17,963 bases of DNA from Candidatus Bathyarchaeota archaeon (GCA_026014905.1 JAOZHK010000061.1:1-17963), one strand, 5' to 3'. Positions 6,520 to 14,183 are shown, counted from the first letter of the stretch. Numbers and translations are program-made. Notes: generated by a model from the letters alone, not told the origin.

Positions 6520-7731
6520 CTATTTTGCAGTTAAGATATTGACGCCAGGAAGCTGTTTTCCTGTGAGGTACTCCATTAATGCGCCTCCTCCCGTACTAAT
6601 ATATGAAATCTTCTGTGATAACCCAAGTCGTTCTAAGGCTTCAATGGTGTTTCCCCCACCAGCAACGGAGAATGCGTCACTATCAGCTATTAACTTGAAA
6701 ATACCGCGCGTCCCAATCGTGAAATCTTCGCGTTCATAGACACCCATCGGTCCGCTTATCACTATTGTTCGAGCTTGCTCTAGGTAGGGACGATAAGCCT
6801 TGATGGTTTCAACACCGATATCAAAAATGGGGTATGCAGTTGGCAAGTCATTTAGGGAGATGTTGCTCCGTTTCCCATCCTGATCGATGCCATAATCGAT
6901 TGGAGTCACGATTTGTTCTGGGTATTTTTTTAATGACTGCATTATCTGGGGCACGTACTGCATGAATTTCTTGGTCGTAAGGTATTCAACATTTGGAGTG
7001 CCAATATCTACACCTTTTGCATGGAGAAAAAGATGTCCAATGACTCCTCCAGTCAATACATAATCTGCGGTTTTCTGTCCTAAAACATATTCACATACTG
7101 CTGCGGCATCATCAGCTTTTGCGCCACCCAACACATAAACACATGGGGTATCTTCCGCACGCCGAACTCTTCCGAGAGCTTTCAACTCACGTTCCATGAC
7201 TCGCCCAGCGACACATGGAAGCACCTTCGAGAAACCTACGATTGAAGCTTGTGATCGATGCGCAACCGCAAAGCCATCCATCACAAACACATCGGCAAGA
7301 GGGGAGAGATTAGTGACAAGATCGGATTGCGCATGTTCTTCAGCACTCAATTTCGCGGTTTCAGCAGTAAACCCTCGAACATTATCAAGGACTAATGCGT
7401 CTCCCGCATCTAATTGCTTGATAGCTCGTTGAGCTCGTTCAAGAAAAATATCATTTACAAAGGCGACTTTCTGCCCCAGGATTTCGCTAAGCATAGAAGC
7501 ATGATTTTCAAGCGAGGAAAAATCAGGATTCCCTTTTCTACCTTGATGCGCTAATATCACAACTTTTGCACCCATGGCTATTAACTCCTTAATGGTTGCA
7601 GCATGGCGTTGGATGCGCGTATCATCGGTAATCATTTTCGTTGTTCTGTCTAAAGGGGAATTGAAATCGACTCGAATTATCGCTGTTTTATTTTCAAAAT
7701 CAAAATCATCCATTGTTAAAAAAGCCAGCAA
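6520..7731 (-). CDS. pgk: Phosphoglycerate kinase, archaeal type
   Basis: Interconverts 1,3-bisphosphoglycerate + ADP and 3-phosphoglycerate + ATP. At 403 aa it carries VDFNSP (21-26), DTRI with R39, HQGR (62-65), GGAKADDA (about 200), the nucleotide-binding GGGNT (358-362) and STGGGALMEYLTGK (from 379). The sequence style matches archaeal PGKs. The start is probably TTG 7731, since AGGAG lies 9 bases upstream (7741-7745); the ATG six codons later (7713) has no such site. A TATA-like TTTATATT on this strand near 7779-7786 suggests its own promoter, although the gene follows gap by 149 bases on the same strand. Confidence 0.93.
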   Translation of the reverse strand: MLAFLTMDDFDFENKTAIIRVDFNSPLDRTTKMITDDTRIQRHAATIKELIAMGAKVVILAHQGRKGNPDFSSLENHASMLSEILGQKVAFVNDIFLERAQRAIKQLDAGDALVLDNVRGFTAETAKLSAEEHAQSDLVTNLSPLADVFVMDGFAVAHRSQASIVGFSKVLPCVAGRVMERELKALGRVRRAEDTPCVYVLGGAKADDAAAVCEYVLGQKTADYVLTGGVIGHLFLHAKGVDIGTPNVEYLTTKKFMQYVPQIMQSLKKYPEQIVTPIDYGIDQDGKRSNISLNDLPTAYPIFDIGVETIKAYRPYLEQARTIVISGPMGVYEREDFTIGTRGIFKLIADSDAFSVAGGGNTIEALERLGLSQKISYISTGGGALMEYLTGKQLPGVNILTAK

Positions 7732-7740
7732 TTCACTATT

Positions 7741-7745
7741 CTCCT
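7741..7745 (-). promoter_or_regulatory. Ribosome binding site for the TTG start of pgk
   Basis: AGGAG on the minus strand at 7745-7741 lies 9 bases before TTG 7731, supporting this start over ATG 7713. Confidence 0.45.
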
Positions 7746-7778
7746 GCGGACAAATTGTAGGCTACTATCTCTTCAAAT

Positions 7779-7786
7779 AATATAAA
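7779..7786 (-). promoter_or_regulatory. TATA box for pgk
   Basis: Minus-strand TTTATATT at about 7786-7779 would give a transcript start near 7757, leaving a leader of about 26 bases that contains the AGGAG site. Confidence 0.45.
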
Positions 7787-7847
7787 TGATTCGTGACGAT
7801 GGCACATGAGTGTCTAGCCAATTCGTCGATCAGTGGATTCTGATCCA

Positions 7848-7874
7848 GAAGAAAAGAAGAAAGGAAAAAAGGGG
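7848..7874 (-). terminator. Pyrimidine-tract terminator after gap
   Basis: Read on the minus strand, the sequence just after the GAPDH stop is a run of T blocks broken by C (C4-T6-CC-T3 and further T3-T4 blocks), like the tract after AOR. It separates gap from pgk and fits an archaeal U-tract terminator. Confidence 0.5.
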
Positions 7875-7880
7875 AAGGAT

Positions 7881-8897
7881 TTAACCTTCATTGGAGTCGA
7901 GGAAGACCATTAAGTCTCCAAGTCTGGTGGAATAACCCCATTCATTATCATACCATGAGAAAATTTTCACGAGGTTTCCATTCGCGAGTGTAAGTCCACT
8001 ATCAATAATTGCTGATGAGGGGTTACCGATAATGTCTCTGAGGACTAATGGGTCTTCAGAATATTCCATTATTCCGTTGAGTTGTCCTTCGGCAGCTTGT
8101 TTTAATGCTCCGTTGACATCCTCAGCAGTTACATTCTGGGATAACTTACAAGTGATATCGCTGATAGATCCTGTTGGGGTAGGCACTCTAAGTGCTCGAC
8201 CATCCATTTTTCCTTGGAGAGCAGGGATGACGACGCCGATTGCTCGAGCAGCTCCGGTAGTGGTGGGGATAATGTTGACTGCTGCAGCCCGAGCACGTCG
8301 AAGATCGGCATGTGGGAAGTCTAGAATTCGTTGATCATTGGTATAGGAGTGAATCGTCGTAAGAAATCCACTTTCAATGCCGAATGAATCGTTAAGGACT
8401 TTACATGGAGGGGCTAAGCTTCCTGTTGTACAGGATGCCATTGAGAGAATGAAGACAGTTGTTGGATCATAGACATCTTGGTTGACGCCCATTACAATAG
8501 TGGCATCCATTTGTCCTCTTCCAGGAGCAGATATTACGACTCGTTTCGCTCCACTTGCTAAGTGCTTTGCCGCATCTTCTCGTTTCCGGAAGAATCCTGT
8601 TGATTCAAGGGTATATGCTACGTCATGTTCTTTCCATGGGAGTTTTGCAGGATCCCGTTCAGCGTAAACCCGAATAGTGTTTCCATCGACGGTAATAGAG
8701 TCTTCATCTACGGTTACTTTTCCGGGATACTTACCAAAATTGGAGTCATATTTCAATAGATGTGAGAGGGTTTTCGTATTCATTAGGTCGTTGACTGCAA
8801 CTACAGTGAATCGTCGTTTAAATTCATCGTTTTGCATGGCTGCTCTGAAGAAAAGCCGGCCAATTCTTCCAAAGCCATTAATTGCAATATTTGTCAT
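7881..8897 (-). CDS. gap: Class I (bacterial/eukaryotic-type) glyceraldehyde-3-phosphate dehydrogenase
   Basis: Phosphorylating GAPDH, 338 aa. The N terminus [17 protein letters not shown] is the class I NAD(P) fold, not the archaeal class II type. The nucleophile is C156 in [12 protein letters not shown] and the base is H183 in [11 protein letters not shown]37 in VNDL is where an NAD-preferring enzyme carries Asp. The C-terminal [11 protein letters not shown] is canonical. The catalytic loop departs from the usual SNASCTTNCLAP: Asn becomes M153, and Asn-Cys become G159-S160. ATG 8897 has GAGGT 6 bases upstream, and a TATATATA-like box lies near 8930-8937. The neighbouring archaeal-type pgk supplies the next glycolytic step. 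An ancient transfer from bacteria is the likely source, known in several archaeal groups. Confidence 0.94.
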   Translation of the reverse strand: MTNIAINGFGRIGRLFFRAAMQNDEFKRRFTVVAVNDLMNTKTLSHLLKYDSNFGKYPGKVTVDEDSITVDGNTIRVYAERDPAKLPWKEHDVAYTLESTGFFRKREDAAKHLASGAKRVVISAPGRGQMDATIVMGVNQDVYDPTTVFILSMASCTTGSLAPPCKVLNDSFGIESGFLTTIHSYTNDQRILDFPHADLRRARAAAVNIIPTTTGAARAIGVVIPALQGKMDGRALRVPTPTGSISDITCKLSQNVTAEDVNGALKQAAEGQLNGIMEYSEDPLVLRDIIGNPSSAIIDSGLTLANGNLVKIFSWYDNEWGYSTRLGDLMVFLDSNEG

Positions 8898-8929
8898 TTT
8901 ATTACCTCGCGCTGTTATTAATTCATGGG

Positions 8930-8937
8930 CTATATAT
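8930..8937 (-). promoter_or_regulatory. TATA box for gap
   Basis: An ATATATAG-like box on the minus strand at 8937-8930 predicts a transcript start near 8908, giving a leader of about 11 bases that just includes the GAGGT ribosome site before ATG 8897. Confidence 0.5.
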
Positions 8938-9047
8938 CAGATTTATGTTATAGTCTTTATTTAATTAATAAAAATTGTGTGAGGTATGAGTTGTGTGTAA
9001 AAACTCGCATCGTGTTCTTACGGTGGTAACTTTTATTCATCGATAGA

Positions 9048-9054
9048 AGGAGGA
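9048..9054 (+). promoter_or_regulatory. Strong ribosome binding site for the TTG start of the second ubiquitin-fold gene
   Basis: AAGGAGG at 9048-9054 lies 10 bases before TTG 9065. No ATG or GTG in frame offers a better start, so TTG is supported. Confidence 0.5.
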
Positions 9055-9064
9055 TAAATCTCAT

Positions 9065-9355
9065 TTGGAAATTGTGGTGCGATATATCACTGATTTGCGG
9101 GAGATTACAAAAAAAGATTACGAGACTGTGAATGTTGTACCAACAGCAACTGTTGATACAGTTCTCAAGAGTCTTTCAAAGAAATATGGCGACCGTTTTC
9201 GCAGATACATATATGACAATGGGCATTTACGTTCAGAACTTTATGTATTGGTAAACCATACACCACTACGCCAACTTCAGAACTTCAAATTACCTTTGAA
9301 GAATAATGATGAGATCACCATTATTCCAACGTTTTTTCCAGTTAGTGGTGGGTAA
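9065..9355 (+). CDS. MoaD/SAMP-type ubiquitin-fold protein with C-terminal Gly-Gly
   Basis: A 96-residue beta-grasp protein ending in PTFFPVSGG. The first strand MEIVVRYITDLREIT, the middle strand ELYVLVNHTPLR and DEITIIPTF before the tail follow the MoaD/Urm1/SAMP pattern, and the final Gly-Gly is the site E1-like enzymes adenylate. It may act as sulfur donor for molybdo- or tungstopterin or thiolated tRNA, or be conjugated to proteins. It differs clearly from the carrier at 3206-3475, so the window has two. An E1-like gene lies 580 bases downstream with a TFS-like gene between. TTG 9065 is supported by AAGGAGG upstream. Confidence 0.78.
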   Translation: MEIVVRYITDLREITKKDYETVNVVPTATVDTVLKSLSKKYGDRFRRYIYDNGHLRSELYVLVNHTPLRQLQNFKLPLKNNDEITIIPTFFPVSGG

Positions 9356-9426
9356 GTGAAACAGGGACCGGGGTATATTAAGTGCCGGCGACCATCCTCA
9401 GCTATGATCGAGAGAAACGAAGATAA

Positions 9427-9452
9427 GTAATGACGTGTCATATTACTAGTAA
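9427..9452. promoter_or_regulatory. Two adjacent palindromes upstream of the TFS-like gene
   Basis: ATGAC-GT-GTCAT at 9430-9441 is a 5-base-arm inverted repeat, nested in a longer imperfect one from GTAAT (9427) to ATTAC (9442-9446). TTACTAGTAA at 9443-9452 is a perfect 10-base palindrome. They could be operator sites. They coincide with the upstream ATG at 9430, which argues for the later start of the TFS-like gene. Confidence 0.3.
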
Positions 9453-9486
9453 CTGTATTTTTTTCTTGAGGTATGGCGACTCGTTA

Positions 9487-9804
9487 ATGGAATTCTGCCC
9501 AACATGTGATAAGCGGCTAGTTCAGACTATGCCTACACGATATAGTTGTTCTCAATGTGGCTACTCCCAGCTTGTAAAAGAAAAAACACCAGCTCCAGGC
9601 CCCCAGAAAGATATGGCAAATCCAGTGACTATTCCCCTCGAATCAAACCATTACGCGCTCCCAACCATTACAATTAATTGCTTGAATTGCAGTAATACTA
9701 CTGCGTATTACAAAACTAACGCGATTGGTAAAGATGACGACATTTTGGTGATCCGTAATTATACGTGTACAAAATGCGGATATCAATGGAAACATAATGA
9801 ATGA
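9487..9804 (+). CDS. TFS / RNA polymerase subunit M-like double zinc-ribbon protein
   Basis: A 105-residue protein with two zinc ribbons laid out as in archaeal transcript-cleavage factor TFS: N-terminal C4-x2-C7...C21-x2-C24 and C-terminal C65-x2-C68...C94-x2-C97 followed by GYQW. TFS reaches into RNA polymerase and promotes transcript cleavage with an acidic hairpin, usually RSADEP. In this protein the hairpin reads TNAIGKDDDI, lacking that motif but keeping three Asp, so it may be a diverged paralogue with changed activity. I chose ATG 9487 because MEFCPTCDKR is the normal TFS N terminus; the frame is open to ATG 9430 but that lies in a palindrome. A four-codon ORF (9473-9487, after GAGGT) ends in TAATG overlapping this start, possibly coupling translation. 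Confidence 0.72.
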   Translation: MEFCPTCDKRLVQTMPTRYSCSQCGYSQLVKEKTPAPGPQKDMANPVTIPLESNHYALPTITINCLNCSNTTAYYKTNAIGKDDDILVIRNYTCTKCGYQWKHNE

Positions 9805-9850
9805 CCTGGCCCGCGAGCTACACACGCGCGCGCGTAAATCCGTAATAGGT

Positions 9851-9862
9851 AATAAAAATAAA
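9851..9862 (+). promoter_or_regulatory. Possible TATA box for the E1-like gene
   Basis: AATAAAAATAAA at 9851-9862 would place a transcript start near 9883, about 55 bases before ATG 9938. A CG-alternating run (9827-9835) and a CTAGCTAG (9863-9870) flank it. Confidence 0.3.
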
Positions 9863-9937
9863 CTAGCTAGCCCATAACACTACAAGCTTATTCAGGAACT
9901 AACTAGCAATCAAAACTTTCTAGCTGAGGCAAAGAAA

Positions 9938-10702
9938 ATGAAAAAAGAAGATATCATTCTTACCGAGCTCGAGCTCACACGATATGATAGACAGATTATG
10001 ATTCCAGGATGGGATGAGAGCGGTCAGAAAAAACTCAAGTCAGCGACTATTGTGGTGGCTGGTTCAGGGGGATTGGGGTCACCTTCATCAATATATTTAG
10101 CTGCAGCAGGCGTGGGCCATTTGATCATTGTGGATAGAGATATTTTTGAATTAAGTAATCTTAACCGTCAAATACTTGGTTGGCAAAAAGATATTGGCCG
10201 ATGGAAAGCGGAAGCAGCTGCTGAGAAACTTCGGAGGTTAAATCCTGACATCCAGATTACACCACGGGTCATGGAGATATCGCAAGATAACGTCGGAGAA
10301 TTACTAGAGAATGCCGATCTCGTGGTTGACGCGTTGGATAACTGGAGTACTCGCTTTTTAATAAATAAGACATGTGTTGATCTGAACATTCCCTTTATTC
10401 ATGCAGGAGTGTTTGGGTTATATGGACAGATCATGACGGTTATCCCAAACAAAGGACCTTGCCTCCGTTGTCTATTACCAGAAACTCCCAAAGATGTCGG
10501 GAAATTTCCAGTTCTCGGTGCAACGCCTGGGCTTTTTGCAATGTTGCAGGTAATGGAAGCCTTGAAAATTCTTGTGGGTATTGGAGAATCATTAACTGGA
10601 AAAATGCTGCTTTTTGATGGAAGCAATATGACTGTGACACGAATTAATATCAGTCGTCGACCAGATTGCCCCGTGTGCTCATCGAACAAGATATTATCGT
10701 AG
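9938..10702 (+). CDS. E1-like adenylyltransferase (MoeB/ThiF/HesA family)
   Basis: Activates the C-terminal Gly-Gly of a ubiquitin-fold carrier by adenylation. Residues seen in 254 aa: RYDRQ (15-19), ATP-binding GSGGLGS (42-48), NLNRQ (74-78), K90, DALDNWSTR with D134 (131-139), and a structural zinc site formed by C175-x2-C178 and C244-x2-C247. The crossover loop, PETPKDVGKFPVLGATPG (181-198), has no Cys where ThiF, UbaA or Uba4 carry the transfer cysteine, so it may only adenylate, as MoeB does. ATG 9938 has GAGG 8 bases upstream. Likely partners are the Gly-Gly proteins at 9065-9355 and 3206-3475; the MoeB/HesA-like gene in known AOR operons supports a tungstopterin role, but this is inference. 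Confidence 0.87.
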   Translation: MKKEDIILTELELTRYDRQIMIPGWDESGQKKLKSATIVVAGSGGLGSPSSIYLAAAGVGHLIIVDRDIFELSNLNRQILGWQKDIGRWKAEAAAEKLRRLNPDIQITPRVMEISQDNVGELLENADLVVDALDNWSTRFLINKTCVDLNIPFIHAGVFGLYGQIMTVIPNKGPCLRCLLPETPKDVGKFPVLGATPGLFAMLQVMEALKILVGIGESLTGKMLLFDGSNMTVTRINISRRPDCPVCSSNKILS

Positions 10703-10725
10703 TAGGTATTGACGGGGGTGGCAGT

Positions 10726-11706
10726 TTGGAGGAACGCTTTACGAAGCTTCTTACAGAAGCTCGGAAAACAAGTTGGAGTAACTTTGGGCGTTCAATTGCG
10801 TTTTATGCTCCAAGTTTTACTAAATACGACAACAAATATTTTCAAGCGCCTGCAACCTGTTTTCCATCCATTTCTATCACAGGGACAGCTTGCGCGTTAC
10901 AATGTAAGCATTGTAATGGCCGAGTTTTAGGAACGATGATTTCCGCTACAACCCCGCAAGAATTATTGTCAGTGTGCAGAGATATTAAAAAGCAGGGTGG
11001 CACCGGATGCTTAATTAGTGGCGGATGCTTGCCTGACGGATCTGTTCCTCTCCACCGTTATTTTGAGACCCTACAGCAAATTAAACAAGAATTAGAGTTA
11101 ACCATTATTGTTCATACAGGAATCATTGACACGCCGACAGCTACTCAACTGTCTGAAACAGGTATTGATGCAGCTTTAATCGATATCATTGGTGCTCAAG
11201 CGACTATTGAAGAAATTTATAATCTTGACGTTACTATTGACGACTATCGTGAATCTCTGAAAGCCCTCAACGCAGCAAAGCTTCCGTTTATCCCTCACAT
11301 CATTGTTGGCTTACATTATGGTCAGTTATTGGGAGAACTTGATGCCCTCAATATGATCGCAGAATATGAGCCTTCTGGAATTGTAGTGATCGCGTTAATT
11401 CCGCTTCCTCGGACTCCATTAGAAAAGGTTAACCCGCCTCCTGCTAAAGATATTGGATGGGTTATCGCAAATGCGCGATTAATACTGCCCAATACTCCAA
11501 TCGCCTTAGGATGCATGAGACCTAAGGGAACTCATCGAGTCCAAACAGATGTCCTCGCGATTCAGGCAGGAGTGAATGCAATTGCGTATCCTGTCATAGA
11601 AGCTATTGAACAAGCAAAAACCTATGATCTAGAGATGCGTTTTTCTCCTCAATGTTGTTCACAAATCTATGATGATTTTCGAAAATTCTCAAATACCCGG
11701 ATATAA
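10726..11706 (+). CDS. BioB-like radical SAM enzyme of unknown substrate
   Basis: The cluster motif C-x3-C-x2-C (CALQCKHC, cysteines at DNA 10891, 10903 and 10912) binds the [4Fe-4S] that cleaves S-adenosylmethionine; a TIM-barrel-like body follows with SGGCLPDG, IVHTGIID and, near the C terminus, GCMRPKGTHR, AGVNAIAYP and a CC pair. This resembles the archaeal biotin-synthase-like radical SAM proteins of the COG1856 kind. One group of these is, to my recollection, linked to archaeal lipoate synthesis (LipS1/LipS2), but I cannot assign it. The frame opens at TTG 10666 inside the E1-like gene; I prefer TTG 10726, which has GGGGGTGG (10714-10721) just upstream and avoids a 37-base overlap. Probably co-transcribed with the E1-like gene. 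Confidence 0.75.
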   Translation: MEERFTKLLTEARKTSWSNFGRSIAFYAPSFTKYDNKYFQAPATCFPSISITGTACALQCKHCNGRVLGTMISATTPQELLSVCRDIKKQGGTGCLISGGCLPDGSVPLHRYFETLQQIKQELELTIIVHTGIIDTPTATQLSETGIDAALIDIIGAQATIEEIYNLDVTIDDYRESLKALNAAKLPFIPHIIVGLHYGQLLGELDALNMIAEYEPSGIVVIALIPLPRTPLEKVNPPPAKDIGWVIANARLILPNTPIALGCMRPKGTHRVQTDVLAIQAGVNAIAYPVIEAIEQAKTYDLEMRFSPQCCSQIYDDFRKFSNTRI

Positions 11707-11766
11707 CTATTCGAGTCAACTCGCTAAATTGCTGAGAATGTTGAGATTTTACTCCATTAGATTATC

Positions 11767-11790
11767 TAATTAGTAAATAAGTGTGATCAC
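11767..11790. promoter_or_regulatory. Two short palindromes upstream of hypF
   Basis: CTAATTAG (11767-11774) and GTGATCAC (11783-11790) are perfect 8-base palindromes 8 bases apart in the 201-base gap before hypF. They could be operator half-sites for a dimeric regulator; short palindromes also arise by chance. Confidence 0.2.
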
Positions 11791-11838
11791 TAACGAACGG
11801 GGATAATCCAGGAAAGTAGTTACCTTGGTTATAGGTTG

Positions 11839-11848
11839 AAATAAAAAG
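11839..11848 (+). promoter_or_regulatory. Possible TATA box for hypF
   Basis: AAATAAAAAG at 11839-11848 would start transcription near 11869, leaving about 39 bases of leader that contain AGGT (11897-11900) 7 bases before GTG 11908. Confidence 0.35.
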
Positions 11849-11907
11849 CCTTAATAATTTACATCGGTTATGGGGTACAACGCCGAAGTAGCATAAAGGT
11901 TAGCTCT

Positions 11908-14172
11908 GTGCAGACGCAACTTTTCGTTCATGGGATTGTCCAAGGAGTCGGGTTTCGTCCCTTCATTTTCCACCTAGCAGAGAAGCATAGTTTAACTGGG
12001 TTTGTGCGAAATCGAGGAGATGCAGGTGTTGAAATCGTTATCGAAGGTTCGGAGTCACAGATCACCCAGTTTCTTCGAGATCTAGAACAGGATGCCCCTC
12101 CTCTAGCTCAAATCTTTCGAGTCACTGTTACCCAACAATCGGATGAGCATCAACATAGGACCTTCAGAATATTGAAAAGTGAAGTTCAAGGCGAAGGCGA
12201 AGGCTCAATTATTCCTTATGACGTCGCAACATGTGATGCCTGTTTCCAAGAATTGCGAAATTGCCAGAATCGCCGCCACAATTATTTTTTTATTACGTGT
12301 ACACAATGTGGTCCCCGATACACCATCATTAAATCTTTACCATATGACCGTCCCCACACAACGATGAAGCAATTTCCGATGTGTAACAAATGTCGCCGTG
12401 AGTATCTGGATCCACGGAATCGACGGTTCCACGCACAAACAATAGCATGTTCTACTTGTGGACCACAGATTTCGTTAACAATGTCTAACGGTAAAGCTGT
12501 GGTCGTCGATGATCCGATTCGCACTGCTGGAACTTTTCTTCATGACGGTGCAATCATTGCGATTAAAGGTAATGGGGGATTTCACGTCGTTACATCAGCT
12601 GTGAAATCAAATCCCATACTCCGATTACGCCAAGTCAAACACCGCGCGCAGAAACCTTTTGCTGTGATGGCACGTAATTTAGACACCGCCCACTCTTTTA
12701 CTCAGATCAATCACTATGAACAAGAAGAATTGACTTCAAGTAGTCGACCGATTGTACTATTACAGAAACAATCGAATTTTTCACTCTCAGACCTTGTAGC
12801 CCCAGGACTCCAAAATATTGGTGTCATGCTCCCTTATACAGGATTACATTACATGCTGTTTGATGATGTACCAGACTCCGCATTCATCATGACCAGTGCG
12901 AATGCTCCAAGTGAACCAATCGTTATCCAAAATGAAGAGGCATACCAGAGATTAGGTGAAACAGTAGACTATTTTTTACTTCATGATCGGCCGATCAGTC
13001 AGCGATGTGATGACTCCGTTCTCCGAGTGAACCTAGGAAAACCTCAATACATTCGTCGTTCTCGCGGATATGCACCAGCTCCACTATACCTCCCAGAAAT
13101 GAAAGGTACAAGCCTCGGTGTAGGCGCCAAGGAAAACGTGAACTCGTGTATAATAGTCAATGATCGCGCGTTTATCTCCCAATATATTGGTGACGTGGAA
13201 AAAATTGAAACTCTGGATTTTCTCCGAGCTGCGACCGATCATCTTCTCTATTTAACGAAAAGTCAAGTTGAAGTTGTGGGATGTGATTTGCACCCCCGAT
13301 TTAGCACGCGTCAAGTAGCTGAAGCGTATGGAGCCGCGTTTACATGCTCTGTGCAACCGATTCAACATCACCACGCGCACGCGTTAGCACTTATGGGGGA
13401 ATGGGGACTTGACGAGATGATAGGCATTATTTGTGATGGAGCAGGTTATGGAAGTGATGGCACAATCTGGGGAGGAGAAATCCTGTACTGTCAACACGAT
13501 AGTTATCAGCGGGTGGGACATCTCCAACCACACCCGATGGTCGGGGGGGATTTAGCGACTCGGTATCCATTACGGATGGCAGCAGGCATTCTTCAGAACC
13601 AGCAAAGCTTCTTGGAGTGGCTTGTCTCGCAGGACAACGGGTTTCCCTATGGGGCTCGAGAGATACAGATTCTCACTCAAGAATTAGCGAAACATAGAGG
13701 AACGTTAACAAGTAGTTGTGGTCGAGTTCTTGACGCTGTTGCGGCTATTCTCAACCTCTGTCGCGAACGCACCTATTCTGGTGAGCCAGCGATGAAGCTG
13801 GAAGCCTGTGCGCAAGGTGGGCAGAACAAATTAGATGTTACACCACAGATCGAGAACTCGATCGTCAACACATCGAATATCGTTCATGCGGTGTATACTT
13901 CGCGTAATGAGTATTCTGCTAAAGATCTTGCGTATTCTGTTGAAACCTATCTTGCGCGCGGACTAGCCACTCTTGCGACGGAGGCTGCGGCGCTTTATGG
14001 AGTTAAGACCATTGGAATATCAGGTGGCGTCGCATATAACCTACATATCTGTTCAGAAATGAAGCGGATCATCACTGAGCAGGGATATGACTTTAAGATG
14101 CATGAACGAATTCCCCCCGGAGATGGAGGAATTGCATTTGGGCAAGCTATTGGAGCATTACGCATGTGTTGA
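11908..14172 (+). CDS. hypF: HypF, carbamoyltransferase for NiFe-hydrogenase cyanide ligand synthesis
   Basis: Converts carbamoyl phosphate to carbamoyl-AMP and hands the carbamoyl group to HypE, which makes the CN ligands of the NiFe active site. The 754 aa hold the full domain set: acylphosphatase domain with HGIVQGVGFRPF (8-19); two zinc fingers with the exact family spacing C109-x2-C112-x18-C131-x2-C134-x24-C159-x2-C162-x18-C181-x2-C184; a YrdC-like domain around 195-380; and a Kae1-like C-terminal half with HHHAHA from 487. GTG 11908 is the start since it opens directly into the acylphosphatase strand and has AGGT 7 bases upstream. hypC follows after 47 bases. hypE, hypA and hypB and the hydrogenase are not in the window. 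Confidence 0.96.
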   Translation: MQTQLFVHGIVQGVGFRPFIFHLAEKHSLTGFVRNRGDAGVEIVIEGSESQITQFLRDLEQDAPPLAQIFRVTVTQQSDEHQHRTFRILKSEVQGEGEGSIIPYDVATCDACFQELRNCQNRRHNYFFITCTQCGPRYTIIKSLPYDRPHTTMKQFPMCNKCRREYLDPRNRRFHAQTIACSTCGPQISLTMSNGKAVVVDDPIRTAGTFLHDGAIIAIKGNGGFHVVTSAVKSNPILRLRQVKHRAQKPFAVMARNLDTAHSFTQINHYEQEELTSSSRPIVLLQKQSNFSLSDLVAPGLQNIGVMLPYTGLHYMLFDDVPDSAFIMTSANAPSEPIVIQNEEAYQRLGETVDYFLLHDRPISQRCDDSVLRVNLGKPQYIRRSRGYAPAPLYLPEMKGTSLGVGAKENVNSCIIVNDRAFISQYIGDVEKIETLDFLRAATDHLLYLTKSQVEVVGCDLHPRFSTRQVAEAYGAAFTCSVQPIQHHHAHALALMGEWGLDEMIGIICDGAGYGSDGTIWGGEILYCQHDSYQRVGHLQPHPMVGGDLATRYPLRMAAGILQNQQSFLEWLVSQDNGFPYGAREIQILTQELAKHRGTLTSSCGRVLDAVAAILNLCRERTYSGEPAMKLEACAQGGQNKLDVTPQIENSIVNTSNIVHAVYTSRNEYSAKDLAYSVETYLARGLATLATEAAALYGVKTIGISGGVAYNLHICSEMKRIITEQGYDFKMHERIPPGDGGIAFGQAIGALRMC

Positions 14173-14183
14173 AGAAGAGAGAG

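Noticed and set aside
9820..9840. Alternating CG runs (also near 648-660) as Z-DNA or regulatory elements
   Set aside because: Only about 9-10 bases long, with no matching partner or position relative to genes.
548..9870. Recurring CTAGCTAG-like motifs in non-coding stretches (548-556, 3624-3630, 9863-9870)
   Set aside because: Short and few; CTAG also occurs in coding parts of the window, and no consistent distance to genes was seen.
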